NCBI GenBank assembly: GCA_019454045.1
Contig: SKCR01033662.1
Coordinates: forward strand, 143,604-207,603
DNA length: 64,000 nucleotides
Direction of reading: 5' to 3'
Origin: Zanthoxylum bungeanum
Lineage: Eukaryota; Streptophyta; Magnoliopsida; Sapindales; Rutaceae
In this document: in pieces, positions 13,012-24,789 of the stretch
Numbering within the stretch: position 1 is the stretch's first letter
How the letters are laid out: each line of letters starts with the position of its first letter
The notes under the pieces: model-generated
The model's database searches: none
What the model saw: only the letters and a program-made list of their open reading frames with translations
Told to the model about the DNA's origin: nothing
Made by a program: the position numbers and the translations under genes

Positions 13012-14696
13012 ATAAGTATTGTACTTATACATCTCACTAGAGAACAATGTAATTGTTGCTCACCATTCGGTTTTCCTAAGAGGAATACCTATATGTAGTG
13101 GTAAGTAGGAGGATAGTAAGACTCGATGAAAATCGTAGTAATACTGTCCAAGGCACCGAATTTTAATGGAACGCAAATAGTTCATCAATCATGAAACTAT
13201 TACCAATAATCTTCGAATACACAAGAACCGCGTAAGTCGGAGAGAGTCAGAAAACAACCTGGGGTATTGGTTTCTGATCTCACCTCATAAAGATGTCTAT
13301 CTTATTGAGGAATACCAACTGACTAGATATGAGGAAGTGATACAAGGTATCGACTCCCTATCAAGGCAAAGTGCCATGAATCCGAAATGGATTCCATGCA
13401 TATCAACAAGTTTGGATACTAGTTGATGTACCGCAAGGCATTGTGCCTACTAGTACTTTATAAGTCTTCAAGGAAGACATACATGGATGGCAACAAACCA
13501 ACGTATAAAGCTAGGCTTTTAGCGGAAAGGTATCGTTATCAACATTATGTTGATTTCGATTCAACCTTTTAATTGTTGCCATGGTAAATCCATTTGGATA
13601 ATGCTTGCTAAAGTTGCGTGTTTCATTTATGAAATATGACAGCTTTACGGGAAAATCGCTTTCCTGAAAAGGAAACCGTTTGGAGGATGTTTACAATATC
13701 CTGTCGGTTTTATCGTACCAAAACTAGCAAACAAGGTTTGCGGGTTATTCGATCCATGTTTGGATTGATGCAAGCATCAAGTTCTTGGAATTACCGTTTT
13801 GATGTAATCATAATGGTTTATGATTTAATTCAAAACGAAATGATTCTTGTGTATATAAGATGGTTAGTGGGAGCGAACTGACAGTGACTGTCCTATAAAT
13901 AATGATAATATGTCATTTCTTGGAAATGATATTCCCATAAAACTATCGGTGAAAGCTTGGCTTTCGAGAAAATTCTCCGTGAAATTCTTAGGACAAACAA
14001 CCTTTATTCTAGGAATAAAGATCTTCTGGGGAAGATTTAAAGTTGTTGATACTCTCCGAGAAATCGTACCTTGAAAAATGTACGCGATCTGGTGTCTCAT
14101 ACGCTTTGAGCATATGGATTCACAAACAGGCCAATCCAAGTGATAGTCACTGGATTGATATTAAGAACATCTGTTAGTATCTTAGAGAACTACGGATGAT
14201 ATCTTAATCTGTGGAGAAGGAGAACTTGAAGTGACTGGGATCACTACTGCAAGTTTCCTAAACCGATAAAATGACTATAAGTCGCAAACGGTACTACAAA
14301 GTTTGAATAACGGAACATTGAGCTGGAAATCTTCCAAGCAAGATACCGTTACCGAATAAACAATAAATACGGGTCATTGCTGCAGCTGAGGCAGCAATAG
14401 AAGCGTTCTGGGTCGATAACAAATCTAATTAGATTAGATGTAATTATGTAGCAGCTGAGCTAGGCGTTAGCACAGGCTAAAGAATTAATGGTCTCATCAA
14501 CGATCCAGATAAATACTTCGACTATTCATCTGATTCGTTCGGATCATACATCGTGGCGATGTGATGATCGAATAAATCACATCAGATGATAATCATGAAA
14601 ATCCACTGACGAAAGCTTTCCTCAGTAATTTGAGCCAACCGTACATAGTTCGGGTGTCAGATACTCGAGTGACTGGCTATAGGCCAAGTGGGAGAT
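13012..14696 (+). pseudogene. Broken reverse transcriptase/RNase H of element B, right of the solo LTR
   Basis: It continues the copia polyprotein after the solo LTR insertion. The segment aligns with 17350-19067 of element D: the serine/arginine-rich linker (AGTCGGAGAGAGTCAG near 13236), RT start (about 13370-13500), RT core (13560-14060) and RNase H (14100-14460), with many stops. No intact catalytic block could be read. It ends at the polypurine tract AAGTGGGAGAT before the 3' LTR. Confidence 0.75.
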
Positions 14697-16764
14697 TGTT
14701 GGACAATTATGACCCATAGCGTCACTATTTGTACAGATCATGGTGTTGTTGTACAAATTAACTATATGACAAAGGAGATTGCACTCTTGTCATTTGTGAT
14801 TAGATCACCTAGATATATAAATGATAGGAGGTCCCTGTGATTTGTTCCTGGATTGAGAATGATATGACACAGTATCAGTCCATGAAGGATAAATCATTAA
14901 ATATCCCTAGTCAGAGCATTGTCGAGATTGGACATCGATAAATGCGTAAAAGACTAGTATTACACTTATGCGCGTTGTGAGGGCACAACGACATAGTTCT
15001 CATATATTTGGGTATAGGATACTCATGCAAGTGTAATAGGAGGTTGTGTTTTACCGATGGTACGGGAAACAGCTTTGCTCTGGATAGACTCCCTCGGAAT
15101 TCCATTGGTAGTATGACTATTGTCTATGGAAGTCCGAAATCAGGGTAGGTGTATTTGGTCTTAACCTGAGACATGCACCGCTAATACTTGCGACAATTAA
15201 TATACTTTGGTTGCGGTCGTCCAGGACTTTAACAGGTTCTGTGTACGCCAATGCTGGGTATATTGGGAATCATAGTATGTTGGGTGTGATGTCAAGACGG
15301 AAGTATCACTCCAGTCATAGTGGAGATGATGTCACGTAGGATACGGGACTGGTGCTCTTAAATGCTGTAGCAATCGGGATATTATGACAAGGTCATGTAT
15401 ATCCGATTATAGACACTAGTCACCAGACATCCGACATGTGCTTCGTACGGGGCAGACACAATTCCAGCCCCAGGCCTAGCACGTGATCATCCGATACTGG
15501 ATCGACATACACAATACTATGTATACTACGTCTGATATAGATCGTTTATTCCTGTAAGCATGTTTCTGGAGAATTGGGTAGGCATGGCGCTTTGCTAGAA
15601 GCCAACCTTGTCTTGTAAATCGGTAAAACGTAGTACTAGGTACTTACGGTGCGGATAGTCGACTACCGTATTTACTGCCAACATATCCGGGGATCTCATG
15701 GGTCGCTTCCCGAAGATTCACCGATGACGTATGACTCGCACTTTTAATTAATCTGGGATTAATTAGATGAGAGAGAAAATTAATCTGGGATTAATTGCGG
15801 AGATATTTTATCTGGGATAAAATATCATTTAAAGAGAGATAACGATTAATTTGGAATTAATCGACAAATTAATATATTCGATATATTAAACGAAATTGGA
15901 TTTCGACGCGGAATTAAAATTGGATTTTAATTCGGGCGAACGAGTTAATTTAGAACTAATTCGTTAGCGACGTGAATAGTGATTTCACTAGGCGTAATCA
16001 TTTAATTGTGTCGCAACGGAAAATTCATTAATTTGGAATTAGCGAACCCGAGCCCGAGATTGTTTGCAAGCGCATTCGCATTTCGAATTCGAGTGCGGCA
16101 CACAAGTCACATCAAGCGTCAAATCATTAGTCACATCAAACGTCAAATCAAATGTCACTTTGAGTGATGTGACAAGTTGTCACTTGATTGAGTGATGTGA
16201 GTGATGTAGGTGGTTGGAAAGTTAAAAGGCTTGTACCTTTGACTTTTAGAGAATTGAAAATTTGGTATATGCTTAATTAATTTTGGAAATTAAAATATAT
16301 ATACACTTTTTCATTCTCTCTCCAATTTACGTTTTTTGGGAGCCAAATACACTTCATTCTCTCTTCACCATTTCTTCTCTCTCTCGCCCACTGCCATTGT
16401 TTTCTCTTCTCTGATTTCAGCTCAAACCGTGAGCTAAGAGAGGCAAATGAGTGATTTTGTTGCAAAATCAAAGTGCTAGCACACTCTAGGAGACATACCA
16501 AGGTGATAGGGTAGTGATTTCGTGAGCTTGGAATCCATTTTGGAAGCTTGGAGCTTGAAGATTTCTTGGAGGACAAAGCCGAAAATGGAGCACAAAGAAA
16601 CCCCACCATGGCTGAGAGCTTCACCAACAAGTTAGGAGCATAATTTTTTTGTTCTTCGTAGCATCCAATCCGTTCGATGTGAGTATGATTCCGCCATACT
16701 TTGTTGTGTATTCACATGTGTTTTATGCTTGATTTCATCCTTGGGACCTTGATAGAAACCAACA
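14697..16764 (+). repeat. 3' LTR of copia element B
   Basis: The 2068-bp LTR runs TGTTGG...CCAACA. It is preceded by the polypurine tract GCCAAGTGGGAGAT and followed directly by GTACGTGCCACC, where D's integrase resumes. Confidence 0.9.
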
Positions 16765-19067
16765 GTACGTGCCACCGAGCTGTTAACCCTCATTCATGGT
16801 GACGTATATGGGCCCATGTCTAGCTAGGCTACATGTGGTTATGAGTACTTCGTAACCTTTACGAATGTTGCATCGCGTTATGGTTATGTGTATCTTATGA
16901 AACACAAATCGGAAACTTTTGAAAAATTCAAAGAGTTTTGACACGAAGTAGAAAATAGACGGGCAAAAATATTAAGATATTACGGTTGGACCGTAGTGGA
17001 AAAATACTTGAGCAATAAGTTTCTCGATTACTTGAAAGAGTATGGTATTATTTCACAGTGAACTGCTCCCGGAACACCTCAATTAAGTGGTGTGTCCGAA
17101 CGAAGAAACTGAACTTTGTTGGACATGGTAAGGTCAAGGATGAGTCGCTTTGAGCTACCAATTTCCTTCACGGGATACGCATTGAACAGTGCAATACTTA
17201 TTTTGAATAAGATTTCGCAAAAGTTTTTTGGACAGACTCCATATGAAAAAAGGACAGGAAAGAAACTGAGTTTCTCATTCCTGAAGATTTGGGAATGCTG
17301 GGCATATGTTTGGATGATACCAAACTACAACCCAAATTGGATAAGTGTTCATTTGTAATTGGTTATCCTAAGGAAACTAATTCTACAACTCACAAGAGAA
17401 CAAAGATATTTGTTACTCTCCATGCGGTTTTCCTAAGAGGAATACCTAAATGTAGTGGTAAGTGGGAAGAAAGTAGAACTCGATGAAAATCGAAGTGATA
17501 ATGGTCCTGGCACCGATTCCTTAATGGAACAGAAACAGTTCATCAGGGATGAATCTGTACCACAATCTTCTAATACACAAGAACCGCGTAGGTCGGAGAG
17601 AGTCAGGAAACAACCTAAGAGGTATAAGTTTCTGATCTCACCTCACGTAGATGTCAATCTTATTGAGGAAGATGAACGGACTACGTATGAGAAAATGATA
17701 CAAGGTATCGACTGCGGTGTATGGCAAAGTGCCATGAAGTCCGAAATGGATTCCATGTATACCAACCAAGTTTGGACATTGGTTGATATACCAGAAGGCA
17801 TTGTGCCTATTGGTAACAAATGAGTCTTCATGTTGAAGACAAACATGGATGACAACATACCAACGTACAAAGCTAGGCTTGTAGCGAAAGGGTATCGCCA
17901 TCAACATAGTGTCGATTACGACGAAACCTTTTACCTATTGCCATGTTTAAATCCATTCGGATAATGCTTGCTATTGCTGCATATTTTGTTTACGAAATAT
18001 GGCAAATGGATGTCAAAACCGCTTTCCTTAACGGAAACCTTTTGGAGGTTGTTTCTAACATCCTGACGGGTTTGTCATTCCAAAACATGCAAACAAATTT
18101 TGCAAGTTAAATCGATCCATTTATGGATTGAAGCAAGCATTGTGTTCTTAGAACCAATGTTTTGATGAGATCATATTACAAAATGGTTTCATTCAAAACG
18201 AAGATGATTCTTTTGTAGATAAGAAGGTTAGTGGGAGCGCACTGACATTGGATGTCCTATACATTGATGATATATTATTTCTTGGAAATGAAATTCCCAT
18301 ATTAAAATCGGTGAAAGCTTGGATTTCATTAAAATTCTCCATGGAATACTTGGGAGAAGCAACATGTATTCTAGGAATAAGGATCTACTGGGATAGATCT
18401 AAAACTGTTGGCACTCTCCGAGAACCCTAAATTGAAAGATATGTAAGCGACTTGGTGTCTCATATGCTTTGAGCATATGTAGTAACAATCAGGACGATCC
18501 AGGTGATGGTCACTGGATTGATGTTAAGAACATCCTTGAGTATCTTAGACGAACTAAGGATGCATTCTTAATCCATAGAGAAGAAGAACTTGAAGTGAAT
18601 AGGTTCACCATTGTAAGTTTCCAAACCGATAAAGACGACTTTGAGTCGCAATCAGGGTACGTAATTTTGTTTGAAGAACGGAACAGTGAGCTGGAAATCT
18701 TCCAAGCAAGATACTGTTGTCGATTCAACAAAAAGCGGATTATATTGCTGCAGCTGAGGCAACAAAGAAGTATTTTGGGTCTACAAAATTCCTAATTGGA
18801 TTATGAGTAGTTCTGTTAGCAGCTGAGCTAGGCTACAACACAGGCTAAAGAATTACGGTCTCATCAATGATCCAAATATGTACTTCGACGGTTTTATCTG
18901 ATTCGTGAGATCATACATCGTGGCAATGTGATGATCGAATAAATCGCATCAGATGATAACCTTGTAAACCCGCTGATGAAAGCGATATCTCAATATAAGC
19001 ATGAACGACCCGTACATAGTTAAGGTGTTAGACACTTGAGTGATTGACAATAGGCCAAGTGGGAGAT
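16765..19067 (+). pseudogene. Element D pol continued: integrase, reverse transcriptase, RNase H (broken)
   Basis: This is the right-hand part of the old copia element. Integrase readings run to about 17480. The linker and RT start at 17455-17823 (RRSERVRKQPKRY, then WQSAMKSEMDSM and WTLVDIP). The RT active site is at 18240-18430 with the YIDDI box. RNase H is at 18469-18795 (DGHWIDVKNILEYLRRTKD). Frameshifts and stops separate every block. It ends at the polypurine tract AAGTGGGAGAT before D's 3' LTR. With 1588-2975 it makes one full, dead gag-pol. Confidence 0.85.
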
Positions 19068-21430
19068 TGTTGGACAACTATGACCCATAGCATCACTATT
19101 TTGTAAAGGATGTGGTGTTCTTGAACAAAATTAACTATGTGACAAATGAAATTGCTCTTTTATCAGTTGTAATTGGATTACTCGGATATATAAATGATAA
19201 AAGTCCTTATGATTAGTTCTGGATTAATAAGATATGAGACAATATTAATCCATGAACGGTTTAATCATTAAATATCCCTAGTCATAGTATTATCGAGACT
19301 GGACATCGATAATGCAGAATAGACTAGTATTGCACTTGTGCGCGTTATGAAAGCTTAACGATATAATTCTCATATATTTAAGTATTGGATACTTATGCAA
19401 GTGCGATAGGAGGTTCTGTTTACCGATGGTACAGGAAGAGCTTTGCTCTAAATAGACCCATCGGAATCCCATTGGTAGTATGACTATGTGTCTATGGGAA
19501 TCTGAATCAAGGTATGTGTATTTGGTCTTAACCTGAGACTTTCATCGCTAATACTTGCAACAATCAGTACGCTTTGGTTTTGGTCGTCCAGAGCTTTAAC
19601 AGGTTCTGTGTACGCCTCTTCTGGGGATACTGAAAATCGTAGTGTATTGAGTGTGATGTCAAGATGGAATTATCACTTCAGTCATATGGAGATGATGATC
19701 ACGTAGGATACGAAACTGGTACTATTAAGTACTGCAGTCATCGAGATAATATGACTAGGTCATGATTATCCGATTATAGAGACTAATTACCAGTGATCCG
19801 ATATATGCTTCGTACGGGGCAGACATAATTCTTGCTTCAGGCCTAGCATGTGACATCCGGTACTGGATCGTAATGTGCAATACACTGTATACTACGCCTG
19901 ATAAAGATTACATATTCTTCGTTGAATATTTCTGGAGAATTGGGTAGGCACGGTGCTTTGCTAGAAGCCAACCATGTCTTGTAAATTGGTAAGAACGTGG
20001 TACAGGGTACACACGTATTCGGATAGTCCGATGACGGTATTTACTGCCAACATATCCAGGGATCTCTTGGGTCGCTTCCCAAAGTCTCACCGATGACATT
20101 TGACTTGAACAGAATTAATCTAGGATTAATTATGAAAGAGAGAAAATTAATCTGGGATTAATTACGGCAAGAATTTATCTGGATAAAATTCGATTAGAAG
20201 AGAGAGAACGATTAATTTGGAATTACTTGATTAAATAATATATATTGGATATATTAATTGAAATTATATTTCAATGCGGAATTAAAATTAGATTATAATT
20301 CGGGCGAATGAATTAATTTAGAATTAATTCGCAAGCGACTTTCGTAATAATTATGCTAGGCATTATTATTTAATTAACTTATATTTAATTATGTCGCAAC
20401 TGTAAATTCATTTAATTCGTAATTAAACAAACCCGGGCCCGATCGAAGTTGCGTGTTGGTTGTTCGACTTAAATTTGAAATTTAAAAGTGGTGGGACTCA
20501 CTTTACTTACATCAACAAGTTTGACTAGTGATGGAAGTTGTTAAAGGTTGAGTGAAAAGCTTGGATTGCTTGTTTTGTACACTAACCAAAACTAGACCCG
20601 GCCAAGGTTCCGGTTCGGAACAGAAACCGAACCGGTTCGGTTAGGGTTCCTCCCCTAGCCGAACCGGTTGGAACCAGTTTGAATTTATACAATAATATAT
20701 TTTTTTAATTTTTTAGATAATAATTTTATTTGTAATTTAGTGTAATTATGTAACGTAATTTAACGTAATTTGTAATTTACATAATTTTATTTGTAATTAT
20801 GTAATTTTATTTGTAATTATTTTCAAAAAAAATAATTTAATGTAATTATTTGTAATTTAACTTTTATTTTCAAAAAAGTAAAAAAAAAAAAAAAAAACCG
20901 AATGGAACCGGAACCGGAACCGGAACCGAACGGTTCGGTTATGGTTTCGGTTCCGATTCCGGTTCCATTTTAGTGTGGAACCGGAACCGGATGGTTCGGT
21001 TCCGGTTCGGAACCGAACCGAACCGAACCGCCGGCCCGGTCTAACCAAAACCAACACACTTTGTATTTTATTTTGAATGACTTATACCAACTTTTATTTT
21101 TTGGAAATGATAATTGATTTTAGAAATCAAAAAGGAAAACAAAAACAACTATCTCTCTCTTTCTACCTCCATTGCCGAACATGAAGCTCGTTGGAGGAGA
21201 AAATTTTCTTTCATTTTCTTATTCTTGCTAGCACATAAGGAGTTGAATAAGGTGATAGAGAAACTCACCCAAGTGTTGGAAACACTCAAGAAAGCTTGGA
21301 CCTTCCATCTACATCCATGGAAATTTTCAAAATTCAAAGCCGATCATTGTGAGTATTCCGCAACTCCCTTTGATTAATTCATACACAAATCACTCTTAGA
21401 GATCCTTGGCATGTTCTAGGAACACTAACA
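19068..21430 (+). repeat. 3' LTR of old element D, carrying a MITE
   Basis: It starts TGTTGGACAACTATGACCC after a polypurine tract and appears to end at ...GAACACTAACA. It aligns along its length with the three younger LTRs but is clearly more diverged and holds a 451-bp insertion (20593-21043). Its hairpin run lies at about 20113-20330. The 3' boundary is less certain than the start, because the partner LTR is outside the window. Confidence 0.75.
20593..21043. mobile_element. hAT-type MITE with perfect 8-bp target duplication
   Basis: The element is bounded by ACCAAAAC on both sides (20585-20592 and 21044-21051). Its ends are imperfect inverted repeats: TAGACCCGGCC on the left and, inverted, TAGACCGGGCC on the right. 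Just inside are runs of GGTTCGGTTC/GGAACCGGAACC. The middle is AT-rich with an A-run at 20880-20896. It has no coding capacity. An 8-bp duplication plus TAG-starting ends points to the hAT superfamily. Confidence 0.85.
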
Positions 21431-23370
21431 AAGACCTTCGTTTGTTCATTGGGTATGGACTGATGCTCATGATATCATGTGCGTATCAAGATAGGATCTG
21501 TCAGTTCTCTGTACAAGGCATAGGCATCTAGCACGTGTTTACGATCTAGTAAATGGCCATGGTATAACTTCGGAAATTAGTTCCAAGTGTTATTTAGAGA
21601 TCGTAAATTGAAAGTCGACTGTATTATACCGAACGAATTTGACGTTCTGATCTATTTCCCAGGTATAATACGGATGGCCTGTGACGGAGGGATTATACGT
21701 ATGCAATGACCTCGACTTGCATAGTTTAGCGAGATTATCCGTGGTCGTCATAATCCATGAGTGGGTGGATTATGGACACAAAATTTGATTTCGTGACGGA
21801 TAAACCTAAACTTAGAGAGTCCCACAATATGAAGTGTACTTGTTGAGCACTTGGGCAACGCGATATGAATACTATGGATTATTCATAATACTTCATCGAA
21901 TTAAATTAGTTAATCCGAATCGTTTAATTGGTTAAACGATAACACATGCATTAGGGAATTTTGTCCGCTAATAATTATTGTGTATTTGTATTTGATACAT
22001 AATACGATTAGATACACATTAATTATTCGTCAAATGAGATTTTGACACATGTCATTAATATATGTATTTGTTATTTATTATAAATAAAAATACATATATG
22101 TGTGTAAATTAATTGTTTAATTATTTAATAGTTAAATAATTAAATAATTGAAATTAAAGTCTTATCCATTTGTCATTATTTGAATGATACATGGTGAGAT
22201 CTTATTGGAACACATGGCATGAATTGATTACACTTTATATGCTTGCCATTTTGATTGGTTAAATATAAAGTTGAATTGAATTTGATTTGATAAAATTTGT
22301 AAAAGACAAAAGTGCCATTTATCTCTCAAATTCGCTCAATATAAAGGAGAAAGAGAAAAATTGTTTTTTTTATCTCTTCTTCATCAACCTCACTTCCGAA
22401 ACAAAGAAAGAAAAAAATGGGTTTCAAATGGTTTGAACAATCCATGAAGATTTGAAAGGAAAAATCAAGAAAAAAATGGGTTTCAAATGGCTTAGAAATT
22501 TGATTTCTTATTTTCTTGATGACTTAGAATGGTTCTAGGGTTCTTACAAATCTGATTTTTTGGGGCTTTTGGTTGTTGTGGTTGAATTGGAAGTTTGGAA
22601 GCATGTGTGAAGTGAAATTGGTGAATATTATTGTAATATTATGCCAATTTATTCAATTATTGAATTGTTGCCATTCTAGAGTTGTTGATCCACTTTTAGA
22701 TAGCCTAGAATTGTTCTAGAGTTGTTCATTTGTGGTGGGACTCATTTGGTGTTGAGATTAATTGATTTAGTCTTGAAATTGTTGGATTTAAGCATGAAGA
22801 TTAGGCAATTTCGTTTTCTGTGTATAACCTGGAAATGATTCTGATTTTGTGATGAAATTGGTGTCTTTTGAATATTTTGGATGTGTTTTTGGAGTTGGCA
22901 TAATTGCCGGAAAGTGTTTCCGACTTGAAATAAGCGAAAACGGCCAAAAACGGCGTTACCGGGTGGATTTTGAGCCAACCGGGTGACGGCTGTCCAAACA
23001 GTGATTGGACAGCCCATGAACTGCCCCGACACTATTGGAGCTGACCTGGGCAGTTTCCATAAGTGTCGGGTGGTCGGTTCGGTCAAAAATACGTTTTAGA
23101 CCATTTTACAGAAAATCGATTTTCGTAAAAGTTTCGCGAAGTTTCAACTATGTTTATGTTAATATTTGATATTAAATAAATAGGTTTAGGTGAAATATGA
23201 ATAAATTATTCATATTAGATATTGAATAATTTATTTGGTATTTTGAAAAAATTTTAAAAAACGATTTCGCCGGAACCCGCACTTCTGCTGCGCCCCATCG
23301 CTCAAAAACTCCAACAGCTACTTGTTTGTCAATTTGGACAGCAAGGAATTTGTATGTCATGCTGGGAAAA
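21431..23370. other. Noncoding, LTR-like sequence of unresolved origin
   Basis: There is no supportable gene. 21431-22400 has the style of a plant LTR, ending in a TATA-like CAATATAAAGG near 22337 and CT-rich DNA, but no partner copy is in the window. An ATGGGTTTCAAATGG stretch occurs twice (about 22416 and 22476). 22900-23120 contains short inverted GC-rich stretches such as CCGGGTGGATTTTGAGCC. Small ORFs here look accidental. Confidence 0.5.
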
Positions 23371-23378
23371 TCGATTAG

Positions 23379-23993
23379 TCAGCTACAGTTGAATATTTCA
23401 AGCGGCTGATCAGAGATTCAATGGAGCAGAGGACGTTGGGCGAGAATCCTAGCAAGGTACTATGGAAAACTCCGCCTGTGGAGTGGCACAAACTCAATGT
23501 GGATGCCTCAACCCATGGACACCTTAATATTGCCGCCTTAGGAGCTGTGGTTAGAGACGCCGAAGGAAGAGTAATGATGGTGGGCATGAGGAATACCAAG
23601 CTCTATCAGGATATAACGATGCTCGAAGCGGAGGCCCTGTTATTTGGGTTGTAAATTGCTGTGAATGAAGCATTTATGCCATTATTAGTGGAGACAGATT
23701 CATTGCAGGTGACTAATTTAGTTTTGAGGAAATACGACAGTCTTCTGGATATGGCTTGGACAATTGAAGAAATTTTGGAGATAATGAGGAACTATCAAAA
23801 TGTGGTCGTGTCTCATATCTGTAGAGGAGGTAACAATGTAGCTCACTCCTTAGCAAATTATGCTGTTAATTTTGCAGATACTGTAGTCTGGGTGGGAGAT
23901 TATCCCACAGACATCCAATTATTGTTAAACAGTTGGTTTTCTATGAAAGTATATGCTTTCTTTTTCAAAAAAAAAAAAAAAAGTTCCTTGTGA
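23379..23993 (+). pseudogene. 5'-truncated LINE fragment: RNase H domain with poly(A)
   Basis: The reading encodes a plant non-LTR-retrotransposon RNase H (RVT_3) domain: WHKLNVDASTHG (first catalytic Asp), AALGAVVRDAEGRVM, EAEALLFGL (catalytic Glu), then VETDSLQVTNLV. The RGGNNVAHSLANYA segment is typical of these domains. One in-frame stop (TAA after LFGL) breaks it. It runs into an A-tract at 23967-23982, as expected of a LINE 3' end. No target duplication was found, so the 5' junction is uncertain. The same domain occurs in the larger LINE at 61996-62445. Confidence 0.85.
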
Positions 23994-24095
23994 TTTTTTA
24001 AAATGACAGTTACAACTCTAAGAATATATTACAATCCGAAATCTATATAGGAAATTAGATAAATAATGTTCAAATATCTATCGGGGAAAATGAGC

Positions 24096-24316
24096 ATCAT
24101 CCCCTAATATTTGATAAAACTAATCAAAACTCTTCTGATGTTTAAAAATTAAACAAAACTCTCATGTTGTTATAACAAAACCCCATCTGATATGATAGCT
24201 TTACTGAGAGAGAATATTTTTAGAAGTCATGAATTTTATTTAGTTTTTAAACATTATGAGAGTTTCAATTAGTTTTGTCAAGCGTAATCGTAAGTTTACT
24301 CCATCTAATATTGAGG
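24096..24316. repeat. Foldback (MITE-like) inverted repeat
   Basis: Left arm 24096-24152 (CCCTAATATTTGATAAAACT, then AATCAAAACTC and TGTTTAAAAATTAAAC) is repeated inverted at 24239-24316, with a ~85-bp spacer. Several mismatches are present. It has no coding capacity and lies ~470 bp beyond the isocitrate lyase stop codon. No target duplication is certain. Confidence 0.55.
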
Positions 24317-24442
24317 GATGTTTTATTTTAAAATTTTTGTTACTGTACTCACAATGCTGAAATAGCATATATTTAGGAGTGAGGCATTGTAGCTTTCTAG
24401 TTAGGGATAGAAAGGTCTTTTTGATTAAAAGGAAAAAAAAAA

Positions 24443-24515
24443 AAGCAATTGAAAGTGCTTTTGGAAAAGCACTTCCATGGTGGTTTCCCAGAAGCACTTT
24501 CAAGAACTCTGTTTC
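24443..24515. repeat. Short palindromic repeat
   Basis: AAGTGCTTTTGGAAAAGCACTT is a short hairpin, and GAAAGTGCTT and AAGCACTTTC flank the stretch as inverted arms. This may be a small degenerate MITE; no duplication is visible. Confidence 0.5.
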
Positions 24516-24789
24516 AAGTAAAAAGAAGTCCTTTTAAAACTAATAAAACTTATAAGTGAGCACAAAAAGATAAAGGAAACAAAGATTTGATAATTGCAAT
24601 TGAAACAGAGGGAAAAATAGCAAGAAATGGCCTTAGATTATTAACAGAATCACTAATTAAGCAGCACAATGAAGCTGAAGGATTCCCAGAATGACCCAAA
24701 TTGAATTATTACAAAGCACATTTCTTATACTCTCCCAGATCCACACAATACAGGATCCTGGTAAATGCTCAATACTAGCAATAGATCCC

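Larger units (their letters stand above)
5345..16764 (+). mobile_element. Younger Ty1-copia element B with ~2.06 kb LTRs, nested in D
   Basis: It comprises a 5' LTR (5345-7405), a primer-binding site (7407-7418), a degenerate internal region (7419-14696) and a 3' LTR (14697-16764). The LTRs run TGTTGG...CCAACA. The internal region has a ~1.9-kb leader, a shortened gag and broken integrase, reverse transcriptase and RNase H, and is split by a solo LTR of another family at 10873-13006. It lies inside D in the same orientation. The LTRs look about 95% or more alike, so it is younger than D, whose LTR is clearly more diverged. Confidence 0.85.

Noticed and set aside
22742..23086. 114-aa minus-strand ORF
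   Set aside because: It lies in noncoding LTR-like DNA, with no recognisable motif or supporting splice structure.
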